From JASHPR01 sp963842355 (GTDB lineage: Bacteria; Actinomycetota; Actinomycetes; Streptosporangiales; Streptosporangiaceae): 64,000 nucleotides of DNA. Where the stretch lies: NCBI GenBank assembly GCA_963842355.1, contig CAWJGC010000004.1:1116001-1180000 (forward strand), in the 5' to 3' direction. The notes beneath the pieces were generated by a model, which saw only the letters and a list, made by a program, of their open reading frames with translations, was not told the DNA's origin and did no database searches. Position 1 is the first letter of the stretch. Each line of letters starts with the position of its first letter. Of this stretch, positions 8,268 through 16,552 are shown piece after piece. The translations under genes were made by a program, and so were the position numbers.

Positions 8268-8556
8268 CCGGTTCGACCTGGACCGGGGATGGCGCCTGGA
8301 CGATCGGGTGGCGGTGCGGCCCGAGCCGTTCGGCGCGCTGCTGTACCACTTCGGGACCCGGCGGCTGTCGTTCCTGAAGAACACCACGGTGCTGGCCGTG
8401 GTGCGGTCGCTGGCCGATCACCCCAGCGCGCGCTCGGCCTGCGCGGCCGCGGGGGTCGCCGCGGCCGCGTTGCCGGCCTACGAGCGCGCCCTCGCGACCC
8501 TGGCCGAGTCGCGGATGATCACTGAGCGCCCCGGGCCGGAAGGCACGCCGTCATGA
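8257..8556 (+). CDS. mftB: Mycofactocin precursor-binding chaperone
   Basis: RiPP recognition element (RRE) protein of 99 aa that binds the MftA leader and presents the core to the radical SAM enzyme MftC. Typical MftB elements are visible: RVAVRPEPFGALLYHFGTRRLSFLKN near residues 16-41 (split motif PFGALLYHF) and a helical C-terminus. It starts at a GTG inside the 3' end of mftA (11-bp overlap) and ends in an ATGA overlap with mftC, so A, B and C are coupled. Confidence 0.93.
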   Translation: MSTNRFDLDRGWRLDDRVAVRPEPFGALLYHFGTRRLSFLKNTTVLAVVRSLADHPSARSACAAAGVAAAALPAYERALATLAESRMITERPGPEGTPS

Positions 8557-9929
8557 CCGTGCCGCGGCTGGTCGAGCACTTCGAGCGGGGGCTGGACGCG
8601 CCGATCTGCCTGACCTGGGAACTGACCTACGCGTGCAACCTGGCCTGCGTGCACTGCCTGTCCAGTTCCGGACGCCGGGACCCGCGGGAGCTCACCACGG
8701 CCGAGTGCCGGGACGTCATCGACACGCTGCAGCGGATGCAGGTGTTCTACGTCAACATCGGCGGCGGCGAGCCGACCGTCCGGCCCGACTTCTGGGAGCT
8801 GGTCGACTACGCCACCGCGCACCAGGTCGGCGTGAAGTTCTCCACCAACGGCATCAAGATCGATTCCGCGGCAGCGCGGCGGCTGGCCGCCAGCGACTAC
8901 GTCGACGTGCAGATCTCGCTGGACGGGGCGACCGCCGAGGTCAACGACGCGGTCCGGGGCGCGGGCTCGTACGCGACCGCGATCCGCGCCATGGGGCACC
9001 TGCGGGCGGCCGGGTTCGAGGGCTTCAAGCTCTCGGTCGTGATGACCCGGCACAACATCGGCCAGCTCGACGACCTGAAGGCGCTCGCCGACGGCTACGG
9101 CGCGCAGCTCCGGCTGACCCGGCTGCGCCCGTCCGGCCGCGGCGCCGACACCTGGCCCGAGCTGCACCCGACCGCCGCGCAGCAGCGGGAGTTGTACGAC
9201 TGGCTGGCCGCCCGCGGCGAGCAGGTGCTGACCGGTGACTCGTTCTTCCACCTGGCGCCCTACGGAGGGCCGCTGCCGGGCCTGAACCTGTGCGGCGCGG
9301 GCCGGGTGGTGTGCCTGATCGACCCGGTCGGCGACGTCTACGCCTGCCCGTTCGCGATCCACCAGGAGTTCCGGGCCGGCAACGTCCGCTCGCCCGGCGG
9401 GTTCCAGCGGGTCTGGCGCGAGTCGCCGCTGTTCGCCGAGCTGCGGCGGCCGGCGGGCGGGGGGGCGTGCCGTTCCTGCGGGTTCTTCGATTCCTGCCGC
9501 GGCGGCTGCATGGCGGCCAAGTTCTTCACCGGGCTGCCGCTGGACGGCCCCGACCCCGAGTGCGTCCGGGGCCACGCCGCCGAGGCCCTCCGGGCGGCCG
9601 ACCCGGCCGCCGCCCCCCGCCCCGCCGCCGACCACTCCCGCCGGGGGCCGGTGCCCGTCGCCATCACCCGCCGCCCGCCCCAGGACAACAGCATCGCCGG
9701 CGCGTTGATGTCGCTATCACGACATCAACGCGCCGGCGATGTCGCTGCGGGAGTGGGTGCGAGCAGCGACGATGTGATTGCTGGGGCGGATGTGGCGGAT
9801 GTGGCGAAGGGGGTGGAGGGGCCGGATAGGACGGAGGGTGCGCCGGCCGGGGTGGGCCGGCCGCCCGGCCGGGCGTGTGACGGGAGCCCGCTGGCCGGGT
9901 TCGCCGTAGGGGCGGCGAGCCGGGCCTGA
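8553..9929 (+). CDS. mftC: Mycofactocin radical SAM maturase
   Basis: Radical SAM/SPASM enzyme that decarboxylates the C-terminal Tyr of MftA and forms the Val-Tyr carbon-carbon bond. The SAM cluster motif is CNLACVHC (Cys28, Cys32, Cys35) followed by GGGEP; the C-terminal SPASM cysteines occur in NLCGAG, VYACPFAIH and CRSCGFFDSCRGGC. The conserved protein ends near residue 350 (about base 9605). The remaining 110 codons are low-complexity and read straight through a perfect 22-bp hairpin (9692-9741), so the native stop was probably lost through insertion or expansion; whether the long tail is made is unknown. ATG 8553 overlaps mftB by 4 bp. Confidence 0.93.
   Translation: MTVPRLVEHFERGLDAPICLTWELTYACNLACVHCLSSSGRRDPRELTTAECRDVIDTLQRMQVFYVNIGGGEPTVRPDFWELVDYATAHQVGVKFSTNGIKIDSAAARRLAASDYVDVQISLDGATAEVNDAVRGAGSYATAIRAMGHLRAAGFEGFKLSVVMTRHNIGQLDDLKALADGYGAQLRLTRLRPSGRGADTWPELHPTAAQQRELYDWLAARGEQVLTGDSFFHLAPYGGPLPGLNLCGAGRVVCLIDPVGDVYACPFAIHQEFRAGNVRSPGGFQRVWRESPLFAELRRPAGGGACRSCGFFDSCRGGCMAAKFFTGLPLDGPDPECVRGHAAEALRAADPAAAPRPAADHSRRGPVPVAITRRPPQDNSIAGALMSLSRHQRAGDVAAGVGASSDDVIAGADVADVAKGVEGPDRTEGAPAGVGRPPGRACDGSPLAGFAVGAASRA
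9692..9741. repeat. Perfect 22-bp inverted repeat in the mftC tail
   Basis: Arms at 9692-9713 and 9720-9741 pair perfectly (22 bp, ends CATCGCCGG and CCGGCGATG) with a six-base loop. It lies within the abnormal 3' extension of the mftC frame. Such a stem could act as a strong terminator or processing site between mftABC and the downstream SDR, or mark an inserted palindromic element. Confidence 0.85.
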
Positions 9930-10230
9930 CCCGGGAGAGCCCGCCGGGCAGGGTTCGCCTCGCGGCGGTGAGCCGGGCCTGGCCCGGGAGAGCCCGCTGG
10001 GCCGGGTTCGCCTCGCGGCGGTGAGCCGGGCCTGGCCCGGGAGAGCCCGCTGGGCCGGGTTCGCCTCGCGGCGGTGAGCCGGGCCTGGCCCGGGAGAGCC
10101 CGCTGGGCCGGGTTCGCCTCGCGGCGGCGGGTCGGGCGTAACCGGGGGGCCGTTGGGCCGGGTTCGCCGCGGGGGCGGGGGGCCGGGCGTAACCGGGGGG
10201 CCGGCGGGCGGGCTCGCCTGGGGGGCGGGG
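9860..10230. repeat. 53-bp tandem repeats and degenerate copies
   Basis: A 53-bp unit beginning CCGGGCCTGGCCCGGGAGAG starts at 9920, 9973, 10026 and 10079, with units 2-4 almost identical. Degenerate partial copies occur before (from about 9860) and after (to about 10230). It fills the gap between mftC and the SDR at 10273. Each unit contains an internal GCCTGGCCCGGG palindrome-like segment. No coding sense is apparent. Confidence 0.85.
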
Positions 10231-10272
10231 CCGGGCAACCGGCATCCGTTCTGGAAAACGATGGGAGTCAGC

Positions 10273-11085
10273 ATGGGAAAGCTCGAAGGCAAGGTCGCCT
10301 TCATCACCGGGGCCGCGCGCGGGCAGGGCCGCAGCCACGCGGTGCGGCTGGCCGGCGAGGGCGCCGACATCATCGCGGTCGACATCTGCCGCCAGATCGA
10401 CACGGTGCCCTACCCCATGGCCACCCCCGCCGAGCTCGCCGAGACCGTCAAGGAGGTCGAGGCGCTGGACCGGCGGATCTTCGCGCGGGAGGCCGACGTC
10501 AGGGATGAGGCCGGGCTGCGGGCGGCGTTCGAGGCGGGCATGGCCGAGATCGGGCCGGCGGACATCGTCCTGGCCAACGCGGGCATCGCGCCGATGTCGG
10601 TGCACGAGATTCACGACGCGTGGCAGGACGTGATCGACGTGAACCTGACCGGCGTGTTCAACACCGTCGAGATCGCGATCCCGTCCATGATCGCGCGCGG
10701 CCAGGGCGGCGCGATCGTGCTCACCAGCTCGACCGCGGGCATCACCGGCATCGGCGGCCCGACCCGCGGCGGGCTCGGCTACACCGCCGCCAAGCACGGC
10801 CTGGTCGGGCTCATGCGCTCCTACGCCAACAACCTGGCGCCGCACCGGATCCGGGTGAACACCGTCCATCCGACGGGCGTGAACACGCCGATGGTGGTCA
10901 ACGACGTGATGGCGGAGTTCCTGGCCGAGGCGGCCCGGTCGGGCGCGATGGCCAACGCCCTGCCGGTCGACATGGTCGAGCCGGTCGACATCTCCAACGC
11001 CGTGCTGTGGCTGGTCTCCGACGAGGCCCGGTACGTCACCGGGATCACGCTGCCGGTCGACGCCGGCTTCAGCAACAAGAGGTGA
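10273..11085 (+). CDS. Mycofactocin-coupled SDR oxidoreductase
   Basis: A 270-aa short-chain dehydrogenase. The NAD-binding site reads GAARGQGRSHAVRLAGEGAD and is followed by DIC and a long insert (PYPMATPAELAETVKEVEAL). This is the hallmark of the subfamily that co-occurs with mycofactocin and holds a non-exchangeable NAD which the cofactor re-oxidises. NAG, Ser and YTAAK catalytic elements are present. ATG 10273 has GGGAG seven bases upstream; an in-frame ATG at 10261 is less likely. It sits between mftC and mftD, consistent with being a client enzyme of the cofactor. Substrate, probably an alcohol, is unknown. Confidence 0.9.
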   Translation: MGKLEGKVAFITGAARGQGRSHAVRLAGEGADIIAVDICRQIDTVPYPMATPAELAETVKEVEALDRRIFAREADVRDEAGLRAAFEAGMAEIGPADIVLANAGIAPMSVHEIHDAWQDVIDVNLTGVFNTVEIAIPSMIARGQGGAIVLTSSTAGITGIGGPTRGGLGYTAAKHGLVGLMRSYANNLAPHRIRVNTVHPTGVNTPMVVNDVMAEFLAEAARSGAMANALPVDMVEPVDISNAVLWLVSDEARYVTGITLPVDAGFSNKR

Positions 11086-11116
11086 CGCGGGCCGGTCACG
11101 ATCGGACAGGAGCGGC

Positions 11117-11281
11117 ATGGCAGGCCTTCTCGTGGAGACGCGGGCCAGGATCGCGGCCCGGGTGGTGGGGCGCGAGCGCGAGCTCGAGCTGATCCTGGCC
11201 GCGGTGGCCGCGGGCCGGGCGCCGGCGACCGCGACGTCGCCCCGGCGGTATCCGGGCTGTTCGGCCGCTGACGCTGAGTGA
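11117..11281 (+). pseudogene. MoxR-type AAA ATPase N-terminal remnant
   Basis: A 54-codon frame, MAGLLVETRARIAARVVGRERELELILAAVAAGR followed by 20 unrelated residues and TGA (quoted here in two motifs: RVVGRERELEL and ILAAVAAGR). The first 34 residues match the start of MoxR-family ATPases, which normally continue straight into the Walker A loop. That loop and everything after it are absent. A GGACAGGAG ribosome site is still present. It overlaps the region just before mftD. It is most simply a deleted moxR gene; a functional micropeptide cannot be excluded. Confidence 0.6.
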
Positions 11282-11298
11282 TACGAGAGGATGGACGG

Positions 11299-12471
11299 AT
11301 GGGTAATGCCTGGTTCGAGACGGTGGCCGTGGCGCAGCGGCGGGCGCGCCGGCGGCTGCCCAAGTCGGTGTACGGGGCGCTGGTCGCGGGCTCGGAGAAG
11401 GGGCTCACCGTCCGCGACAACATCCGGGCCTTCGGCGAGATCGGCTTCGCCCCGCACCTGGCCGGGCTGTCGGCCAAGCGCGACCTGGCCACCACCGTGA
11501 TGGGCCAGCCGGTGTCCCTGCCCGTGATCATCTCGCCGACCGGCGTGCAGGCCGTGCACCCCGACGGCGAGGTGGCGGTCGCCCGCGCGGCCGCGGCCCG
11601 CGGCACGGTCATGGGCCTGAGCTCGTTCGCCAGCAAGCCGGTCGAAGAGGTCGTCGCGGCCAACCCGAAGACGTTCTTCCAGGTCTACTGGTGCGGGACC
11701 CGCGAGCAGATGACGGGCTACCTCGAGCGGGCCCGCGCCGCCGGGGCCGTCGGGCTGATCGTGACGCTGGACTGGTCGTTCGCCAACGGCCGGGACTGGG
11801 GCAGCCCGGTCATCCCGGAGCGGATGGACCTCAAGACGATGGTCCGGCTGGCGCCGGAGGGCCTGATGCGCCCGCGGTGGCTGCTCGAATGGGCCCGGAC
11901 CGGTCACCTCCCGGGCCTGAACGTGCCGAACATGGCGGGCCCGGGCCAGGACGCCCCGACGTTCTTCGGCGCGTACGGCCAGTGGATGCAGACCCCGCTG
12001 CCGACCTGGGATGACGTGCGCTGGCTGCGCGAGCAGTGGGGCGGCCCGTTCCTGCTCAAGGGCGTGGTCCGGGTCGACGACGCCCGGCGGGCGGCCGACG
12101 CCGGGGTGACCGCGATCTCGGTGTCCAACCACGGCGGCAACAACCTGGACGGCACGCCCGCCACGATCCGGGTCCTGCCGGCGATCGCCGAGGCCGTGGG
12201 CGGCCAGGTCGAGGTCCTGCTGGACGGCGGCGTCCGGCGCGGCGCCGACGTGGTCAAGGCCGTGGCGCTGGGCGCCCGGGCGGCGATGATCGGCCGGGCG
12301 TACCTGTGGGGCCTGGCCGCGGGCGGCCAGGCCGGCGTGGAGAACGTGCTGGACATCCTGCGCGGCGGCATCGACTCGGCCCTGCTCGGCCTGGGCCGGG
12401 CCTCGGTCCACGAGCTGACCCCGGACGACGTCGTGGTCCCGCCCGGGTTCACCCGCGCGCTCGGTGCATGA
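11299..12471 (+). CDS. mftD: Pre-mycofactocin synthase, FMN-dependent
   Basis: A 390-aa member of the FMN-dependent alpha-hydroxy-acid dehydrogenase superfamily. MftD oxidises the released Val-Tyr-derived lactam (AHDP) to the redox-active pre-mycofactocin. FMN/substrate motifs seen are SPTGVQAVHPDGE, the central LLKGVV lysine, SNHGGNNLDGT and LLDGGVRRGADVVKA-type residues near the C-terminus. In lactate oxidases the corresponding motif is SNHGGRQLDG, so the arginine is replaced by Asn, as is normal in MftD. The start GNAWFETVAVAQRRA is typical. ATG 11299 is preceded by GAGAGG; the gene ends in an ATGA overlap with the next SDR. Confidence 0.93.
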   Translation: MGNAWFETVAVAQRRARRRLPKSVYGALVAGSEKGLTVRDNIRAFGEIGFAPHLAGLSAKRDLATTVMGQPVSLPVIISPTGVQAVHPDGEVAVARAAAARGTVMGLSSFASKPVEEVVAANPKTFFQVYWCGTREQMTGYLERARAAGAVGLIVTLDWSFANGRDWGSPVIPERMDLKTMVRLAPEGLMRPRWLLEWARTGHLPGLNVPNMAGPGQDAPTFFGAYGQWMQTPLPTWDDVRWLREQWGGPFLLKGVVRVDDARRAADAGVTAISVSNHGGNNLDGTPATIRVLPAIAEAVGGQVEVLLDGGVRRGADVVKAVALGARAAMIGRAYLWGLAAGGQAGVENVLDILRGGIDSALLGLGRASVHELTPDDVVVPPGFTRALGA

Positions 12472-13268
12472 ACCGGGTGGCGCTGGTCACGGGGGCGGCG
12501 CGCGGCATCGGCGCGGCCACCGTGCGCGGGCTGGCGGCGGACGGCTGGGCCGTCCTGGCCGTCGACCTCTGCGCCGACGACCCGGCCCTGCCCTACCGGC
12601 TCGGCCGCCGGGATGAACTGGACCAGGTGGTGAGCGAGGCCTGCGCCGCGGCCGGCCAGGCGGGCCTGGTGCAGGCCATGGTGGCCGACGTGCGCGACGG
12701 CGGGCAACTGGCCGGCGCCGTGGCCGCGGCCGAACGGCGCTGGGGCGGGCTGGACGCGGCGGTGGCCGCGGCCGGGGTCATCGCCGGGGGAGTGCCGCAG
12801 TGGGAGCTGCCCGGCGAGCAGGAGCGTGCGGTGCTCGACGTTGACCTGGGCGGGGTGCTCGCGCTGGCCCGGGCGGCGGTTCCGGCGCTGCTGCGGCGGC
12901 CGGAACCTCGCCAGGGCCGGTTCCTGGCGGTCGCGTCGGCGGCCGCGACGCGCGGGCTGCCGATGCTGGCCGCCTACTGCGCGGCCAAGGCCGGGGTGGC
13001 CGGGCTGATCCGGGCGCTGGCCGCGGAACTCGGCGGGACCGGGGTCACCGCGAACGCGGTCAGCCCGGGCTCCACCGACACGGCCATGCTGGCCGAGAGC
13101 GCCCGGCTGTACGACCTGCCCGGCGCGGCGTCGTTCGCGGCGCACCAGCCGGTGCGGCGGCTGCTGGGCCCGCCGGAGGTGGCCGCGGCGCTGGTGTGGC
13201 TGGCGGGCGAGGCCAGCAGCGCGATGACGGGCGCCGTGGTCCCGGTCGACGGCGGGCTGGCCCTGTGA
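12468..13268 (+). CDS. Mycofactocin-associated SDR oxidoreductase
   Basis: A 266-aa short-chain dehydrogenase, starting NRVALVTGAARGIGAATVR, with the unusual DLCADDPALPYRLGRRDELDQV insert region, AAAG motif, and YCAAKAGVAGL catalytic segment, ending VVPVDGGLAL. This resembles the second SDR subfamily found in mycofactocin clusters. It overlaps mftD by four bases (ATGA) and takes the place where mftE normally sits. Likely an NAD-dependent alcohol dehydrogenase using mycofactocin as electron acceptor; subfamily assignment is from memory of the family. Confidence 0.82.
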   Translation: MNRVALVTGAARGIGAATVRGLAADGWAVLAVDLCADDPALPYRLGRRDELDQVVSEACAAAGQAGLVQAMVADVRDGGQLAGAVAAAERRWGGLDAAVAAAGVIAGGVPQWELPGEQERAVLDVDLGGVLALARAAVPALLRRPEPRQGRFLAVASAAATRGLPMLAAYCAAKAGVAGLIRALAAELGGTGVTANAVSPGSTDTAMLAESARLYDLPGAASFAAHQPVRRLLGPPEVAAALVWLAGEASSAMTGAVVPVDGGLAL

Positions 13269-13289
13269 GCAGGCAGTCTCGGCCTGTTT

Positions 13290-13344
13290 CCATGATCATG
13301 GTTGATTGGTTGCGCACTTCGTCGCTGAGCCACCACGATCATGG
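13290..13344. repeat. Inverted repeat, CCATGATC family
   Basis: Arms at 13290-13303 (CCATGATCATGGTT) and 13331-13344 (ends GATCATGG) pair at 12 of 14 positions around a 27-base loop, directly between the SDR stop (13268) and mftF. It contains the ATG at 13292 that would be the longest mftF start, which argues for a later start codon. Confidence 0.6.
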
Positions 13345-13384
13345 CTGCGACTCGGTAGCACCCGTCAGTCGGCCCCGTGAGGCC

Positions 13385-15037
13385 GTGCCGCTGCCGGCCG
13401 GGTTCGGGCTCGCGTTCGATGCCGATACCCGGTTCGTCGGCTCCGACGTCCTGTTCGGCGGCTCGCCGCCGCGGCTGATGCGGCTGAACCCGGCGGGGGT
13501 GCGGGCGCTGGCGGAGTTGCGCGCCGGCCCGGTCAGGTCGGCGGCCGGCGGCCGGCTGGCCCGGCGGCTGACCGACGCCGGGCTGGCGCACCCCGGCCCG
13601 CCGGCCATGGGAGACCTGGCCGCGGGGGCTCCGGCAGGGAGTGATCCGGGCGGGGGAGAGCCGGTCGGAGGGGAGCCGGTCGGAGGGGAGCCGGTCGGAG
13701 GGGAGCCGGTCGGAGGGGAGCCGGTCGGAGGGGAGCCGGTCGGAGGGGAGCCGGTCGGAGGGGAGCCGGTCGGAGGGGAGCCGGCCGGAGGGGAGCCGGG
13801 CGAGGTCACGGTGGTGATCCCGGTCCGGGACCGGACCGCCGGGCTCGACCGCTGCCTGTCGGCGCTCGGCCGCCGCTACCCGGTGATCGTGGTCGACGAC
13901 GGCTCGCTGGATCCGGCCGCCGTGGCCGCCGTCTGCGCCGAACGCGGGGCCCGGCTGAAGCGCCGGCCGGTGCCCGGCGGCCCCGGCCGGGCCCGCAACG
14001 AGGGGCTGGCGCTGGTGCGCACGCCGCTGGTCGCGTTCCTGGACAGCGACTGCGTGGCCGGGTCCGACTGGATCGAGCACCTCACGGCGCATTTCGCGGA
14101 CCCGATGGTGGGCGCGGCCGCGCCGCGGGTGCGCCCGCTGACGGGGCCGAACGCCCTCGGCCGTTACCTGGACGCCCGGGCGCCGGTGGACCTGGGCCCG
14201 CGTGCGGCCAGGGTCGCCCCGCTGACCCGGCTGTCCTACGTGCCGACCGCGGCGCTGCTGGCCCGCTGCTCGGCGATCCCCGGCGGGTTCGACGCGGACC
14301 TTCGCTACGGCGAGGACGTGGACCTGATCTGGCGGATGAACGCGGCGGGCTGGCGGGTCCGGTACGACCCGGCCGCGCAGGTGCGCCACGTCGAGCCGGA
14401 CCGCTGGCAGGCGGTGCTGGCCCGCCGCTTCCGGTACGGAAACTCGGCCGCGCCGCTGGCCCGCCGGCATCCCGGCCAGGTGCCGCCGCTGGTCCTCCAG
14501 GCGTGGCCGGCCGCCGCGGCCGCCGCGCTGCTGGCCCGCCGGCCCCTGGCCGCGGCGGCCGCGTACGGCGCCGGCGCTGGCCAGCTGGTCCGGCTGCTGC
14601 GCGGGTGGGGCGTTCCGGCCACGGGCGTGCTGCGCCCGATGGCCGACTCCGTGCGGCAGACCTGGCTCGGCGCGGGCCAGTGGAGCGTCCAGTACGCCCT
14701 CCCGGTCGTCGCGGCCGGCCTGGTGCGGCCGGGCGGGCGCACCCCGGGGGCCAGGATCGGCCGGCGGCTGGCGCTGGCGTCCCTGCTCGCCGGGCCGCCC
14801 GCGGCCGCCTGGCGGAGCCGCCGGCCGCGGCTCGACCCGGTTCGCTTCGCCCTGGCCTACCTGGCCGACGAGGCCGCTTACGGGGCCGGCGTCTACCGGG
14901 GCGCGCTGACCGAACGCCTCGCCGCCCCCCTGCTGCCCCGCCTGGCCTGGCGCCCGCTGCCGAAGGCCCGGCGCACTCCGCCGGGGGCCGTGTCCGGTGA
15001 GCTAGGACCCAGAACCAGGTATGGGGCGCGCAGATGA
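13385..15037 (+). CDS. mftF: Mycofactocin glycosyltransferase with repeat linker
   Basis: GT2 glycosyltransferase that adds the oligoglucan chain to mycofactocin at the membrane. The N-terminal 80 residues form the small MftF-specific domain (LPAGFGLAFDADTRFVGSDVLFGGSPPRL split around FGGSPPRL). Then come the GT-A domain, with VTVVIPVRDRT, VVDDGS, LDSDC and GGFDADLRYGEDVDLIWR motifs, and a hydrophobic C-terminal region. Between the two domains about ten GGEPV repeats are inserted (13651-13800). GTG 13385 gives the canonical N-terminus; ATG 13292 is in frame but lies in a hairpin. About 550 aa with this start. The stop codon falls in a TGATCA motif. Confidence 0.9.
   Translation: MPLPAGFGLAFDADTRFVGSDVLFGGSPPRLMRLNPAGVRALAELRAGPVRSAAGGRLARRLTDAGLAHPGPPAMGDLAAGAPAGSDPGGGEPVGGEPVGGEPVGGEPVGGEPVGGEPVGGEPVGGEPVGGEPAGGEPGEVTVVIPVRDRTAGLDRCLSALGRRYPVIVVDDGSLDPAAVAAVCAERGARLKRRPVPGGPGRARNEGLALVRTPLVAFLDSDCVAGSDWIEHLTAHFADPMVGAAAPRVRPLTGPNALGRYLDARAPVDLGPRAARVAPLTRLSYVPTAALLARCSAIPGGFDADLRYGEDVDLIWRMNAAGWRVRYDPAAQVRHVEPDRWQAVLARRFRYGNSAAPLARRHPGQVPPLVLQAWPAAAAAALLARRPLAAAAAYGAGAGQLVRLLRGWGVPATGVLRPMADSVRQTWLGAGQWSVQYALPVVAAGLVRPGGRTPGARIGRRLALASLLAGPPAAAWRSRRPRLDPVRFALAYLADEAAYGAGVYRGALTERLAAPLLPRLAWRPLPKARRTPPGAVSGELGPRTRYGARR
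13651..13800. repeat. 15-bp in-frame tandem repeat in mftF
   Basis: Ten copies of a 15-bp unit (GGAGGGGAGCCGGTC) encode GGEPV pentapeptides between the small N-terminal domain and the GT2 domain of MftF. Middle copies are identical at the DNA level, indicating recent expansion; the last two change to GGEPA and GGEPG. Confidence 0.92.
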
Positions 15038-15366
15038 TCAATACGCCGGTTTGATCATGGATCCGGCGCCCGTTCCCTGACCCAGGCGCCGGTCAGCGGA
15101 CAACACGGCTGGCCGGGGGCTGGCGCCAGGCCGGACAGCCCGCCACCGTCCAACCATTTGCCCCCGTTTCGCAGTCTTCGTCCCGGCCGCAGGCCCCGCC
15201 GCCCCGCCATCCCCGCCCGCCGCCCCGCCATCCCCGCCCGCCGCCCCGCCATCCCCGCCCGCCGCCCCGCCATCCCCGCCCGCCGCCCCGCCATCCCCGC
15301 CCGCCGCCCCGCCATCCCCGCCCGCCGCCCCGCCATCCCCGCCCGCCGCCCCGGCATCCCACCCCG
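15038..15366. repeat. Intergenic spacer with 21-bp minisatellite
   Basis: After mftF lies a spacer with TGATCA near 15035 and TGATCATGG near 15052. From about 15196 to 15360 it holds eight tandem copies of a 21-bp unit (CCCCGCCCGCCGCCCCGCCAT). All frames through it are open in both directions and give only heptapeptide repeats (RRPAIPA, GGGRGWR), so I do not call a gene. Confidence 0.8.
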
Positions 15367-15412
15367 TGAATGCGCCTTTGGTGTACACCCGTGTACAGCA
15401 GACGCACATTCA
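15367..15412. repeat. 46-bp dispersed palindromic element, copy 1
   Basis: A 46-base segment running TGAATGCG...GTGTACACCCGTGTACA...CACATTCA. Its ends are inverted (TGAATG/CATTCA) and its centre is a GTGTACAC/GTGTACA palindrome. A second copy of the same length lies in opposite orientation at 29517-29562 (about 36 of 46 identical after reverse-complementing). The remainder to 15690 shows no gene. Confidence 0.7.
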
Positions 15413-15703
15413 TCGCCCGGTTCGCCGGGAACGGGAGCCGGCAATGGCACCGGCGGGACCCGAAACGCCGGAAATGCCGGAATTCAGGGCATAGATCATG
15501 GGCACCGCCCCGGCCAGGCGCCGGGCGGGCTCCGCCGCGCCCCGGTCCGCAGCCCCGCTTACCACCAGGCTGACCGCCGCGAGGCACAGCAGCGGGTTAT
15601 TCCGCGACGAGCCCATTTCAGGCATTTCAGCCCTAGATCACGAAATCGGGCTCTGGCGCCGATTCCGTGACGGGGGCGACGTCCGCTTCATGATCGTGGA
15701 GAC

Positions 15704-16324
<621 letters not shown>

Positions 16325-16552
16325 GTCTGACGACCTTTCGTAGCAGAGCCTCGAAGCTGGGCAGACATCTCGCCTCCTCTCGTACGCAGTCAGCTAGCGT
16401 TGCCGCCGGCCAGGCACGCCGGCGACGACCACCATCGTCGGCAGCGGCGAGCCATCCGTCAAGCCAATATCAGAGGGAGCGGTCAGCCTCGTTCGTCCCG
16501 CGACGGCGGCGGGACGCGGCTCCGCCAAGCGCGGGGCTGACCGCGCTGACGC
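16325..16552. other. Intergenic spacer
   Basis: About 230 bases between the RNHCP start and the stop of the Nudix-like gene. GC is slightly lower than in the surroundings. A CCGCGACGGCGGCGG-type inverted segment occurs near 16497-16515. I see no convincing gene or promoter. Confidence 0.4.

Noticed and set aside
9664..12411. Minus-strand ORF of 915 codons across the mycofactocin region
   Set aside because: Antisense to the SDR and mftD, low complexity, runs through tandem repeats; the plus strand carries recognisable enzymes.
15038..15670. Repeat-encoded ORFs on both strands (GGGRGWR and RRPAIPA heptads)
   Set aside because: All frames are open only because the 21-bp unit has no stop codon; no start signal or conservation evidence.
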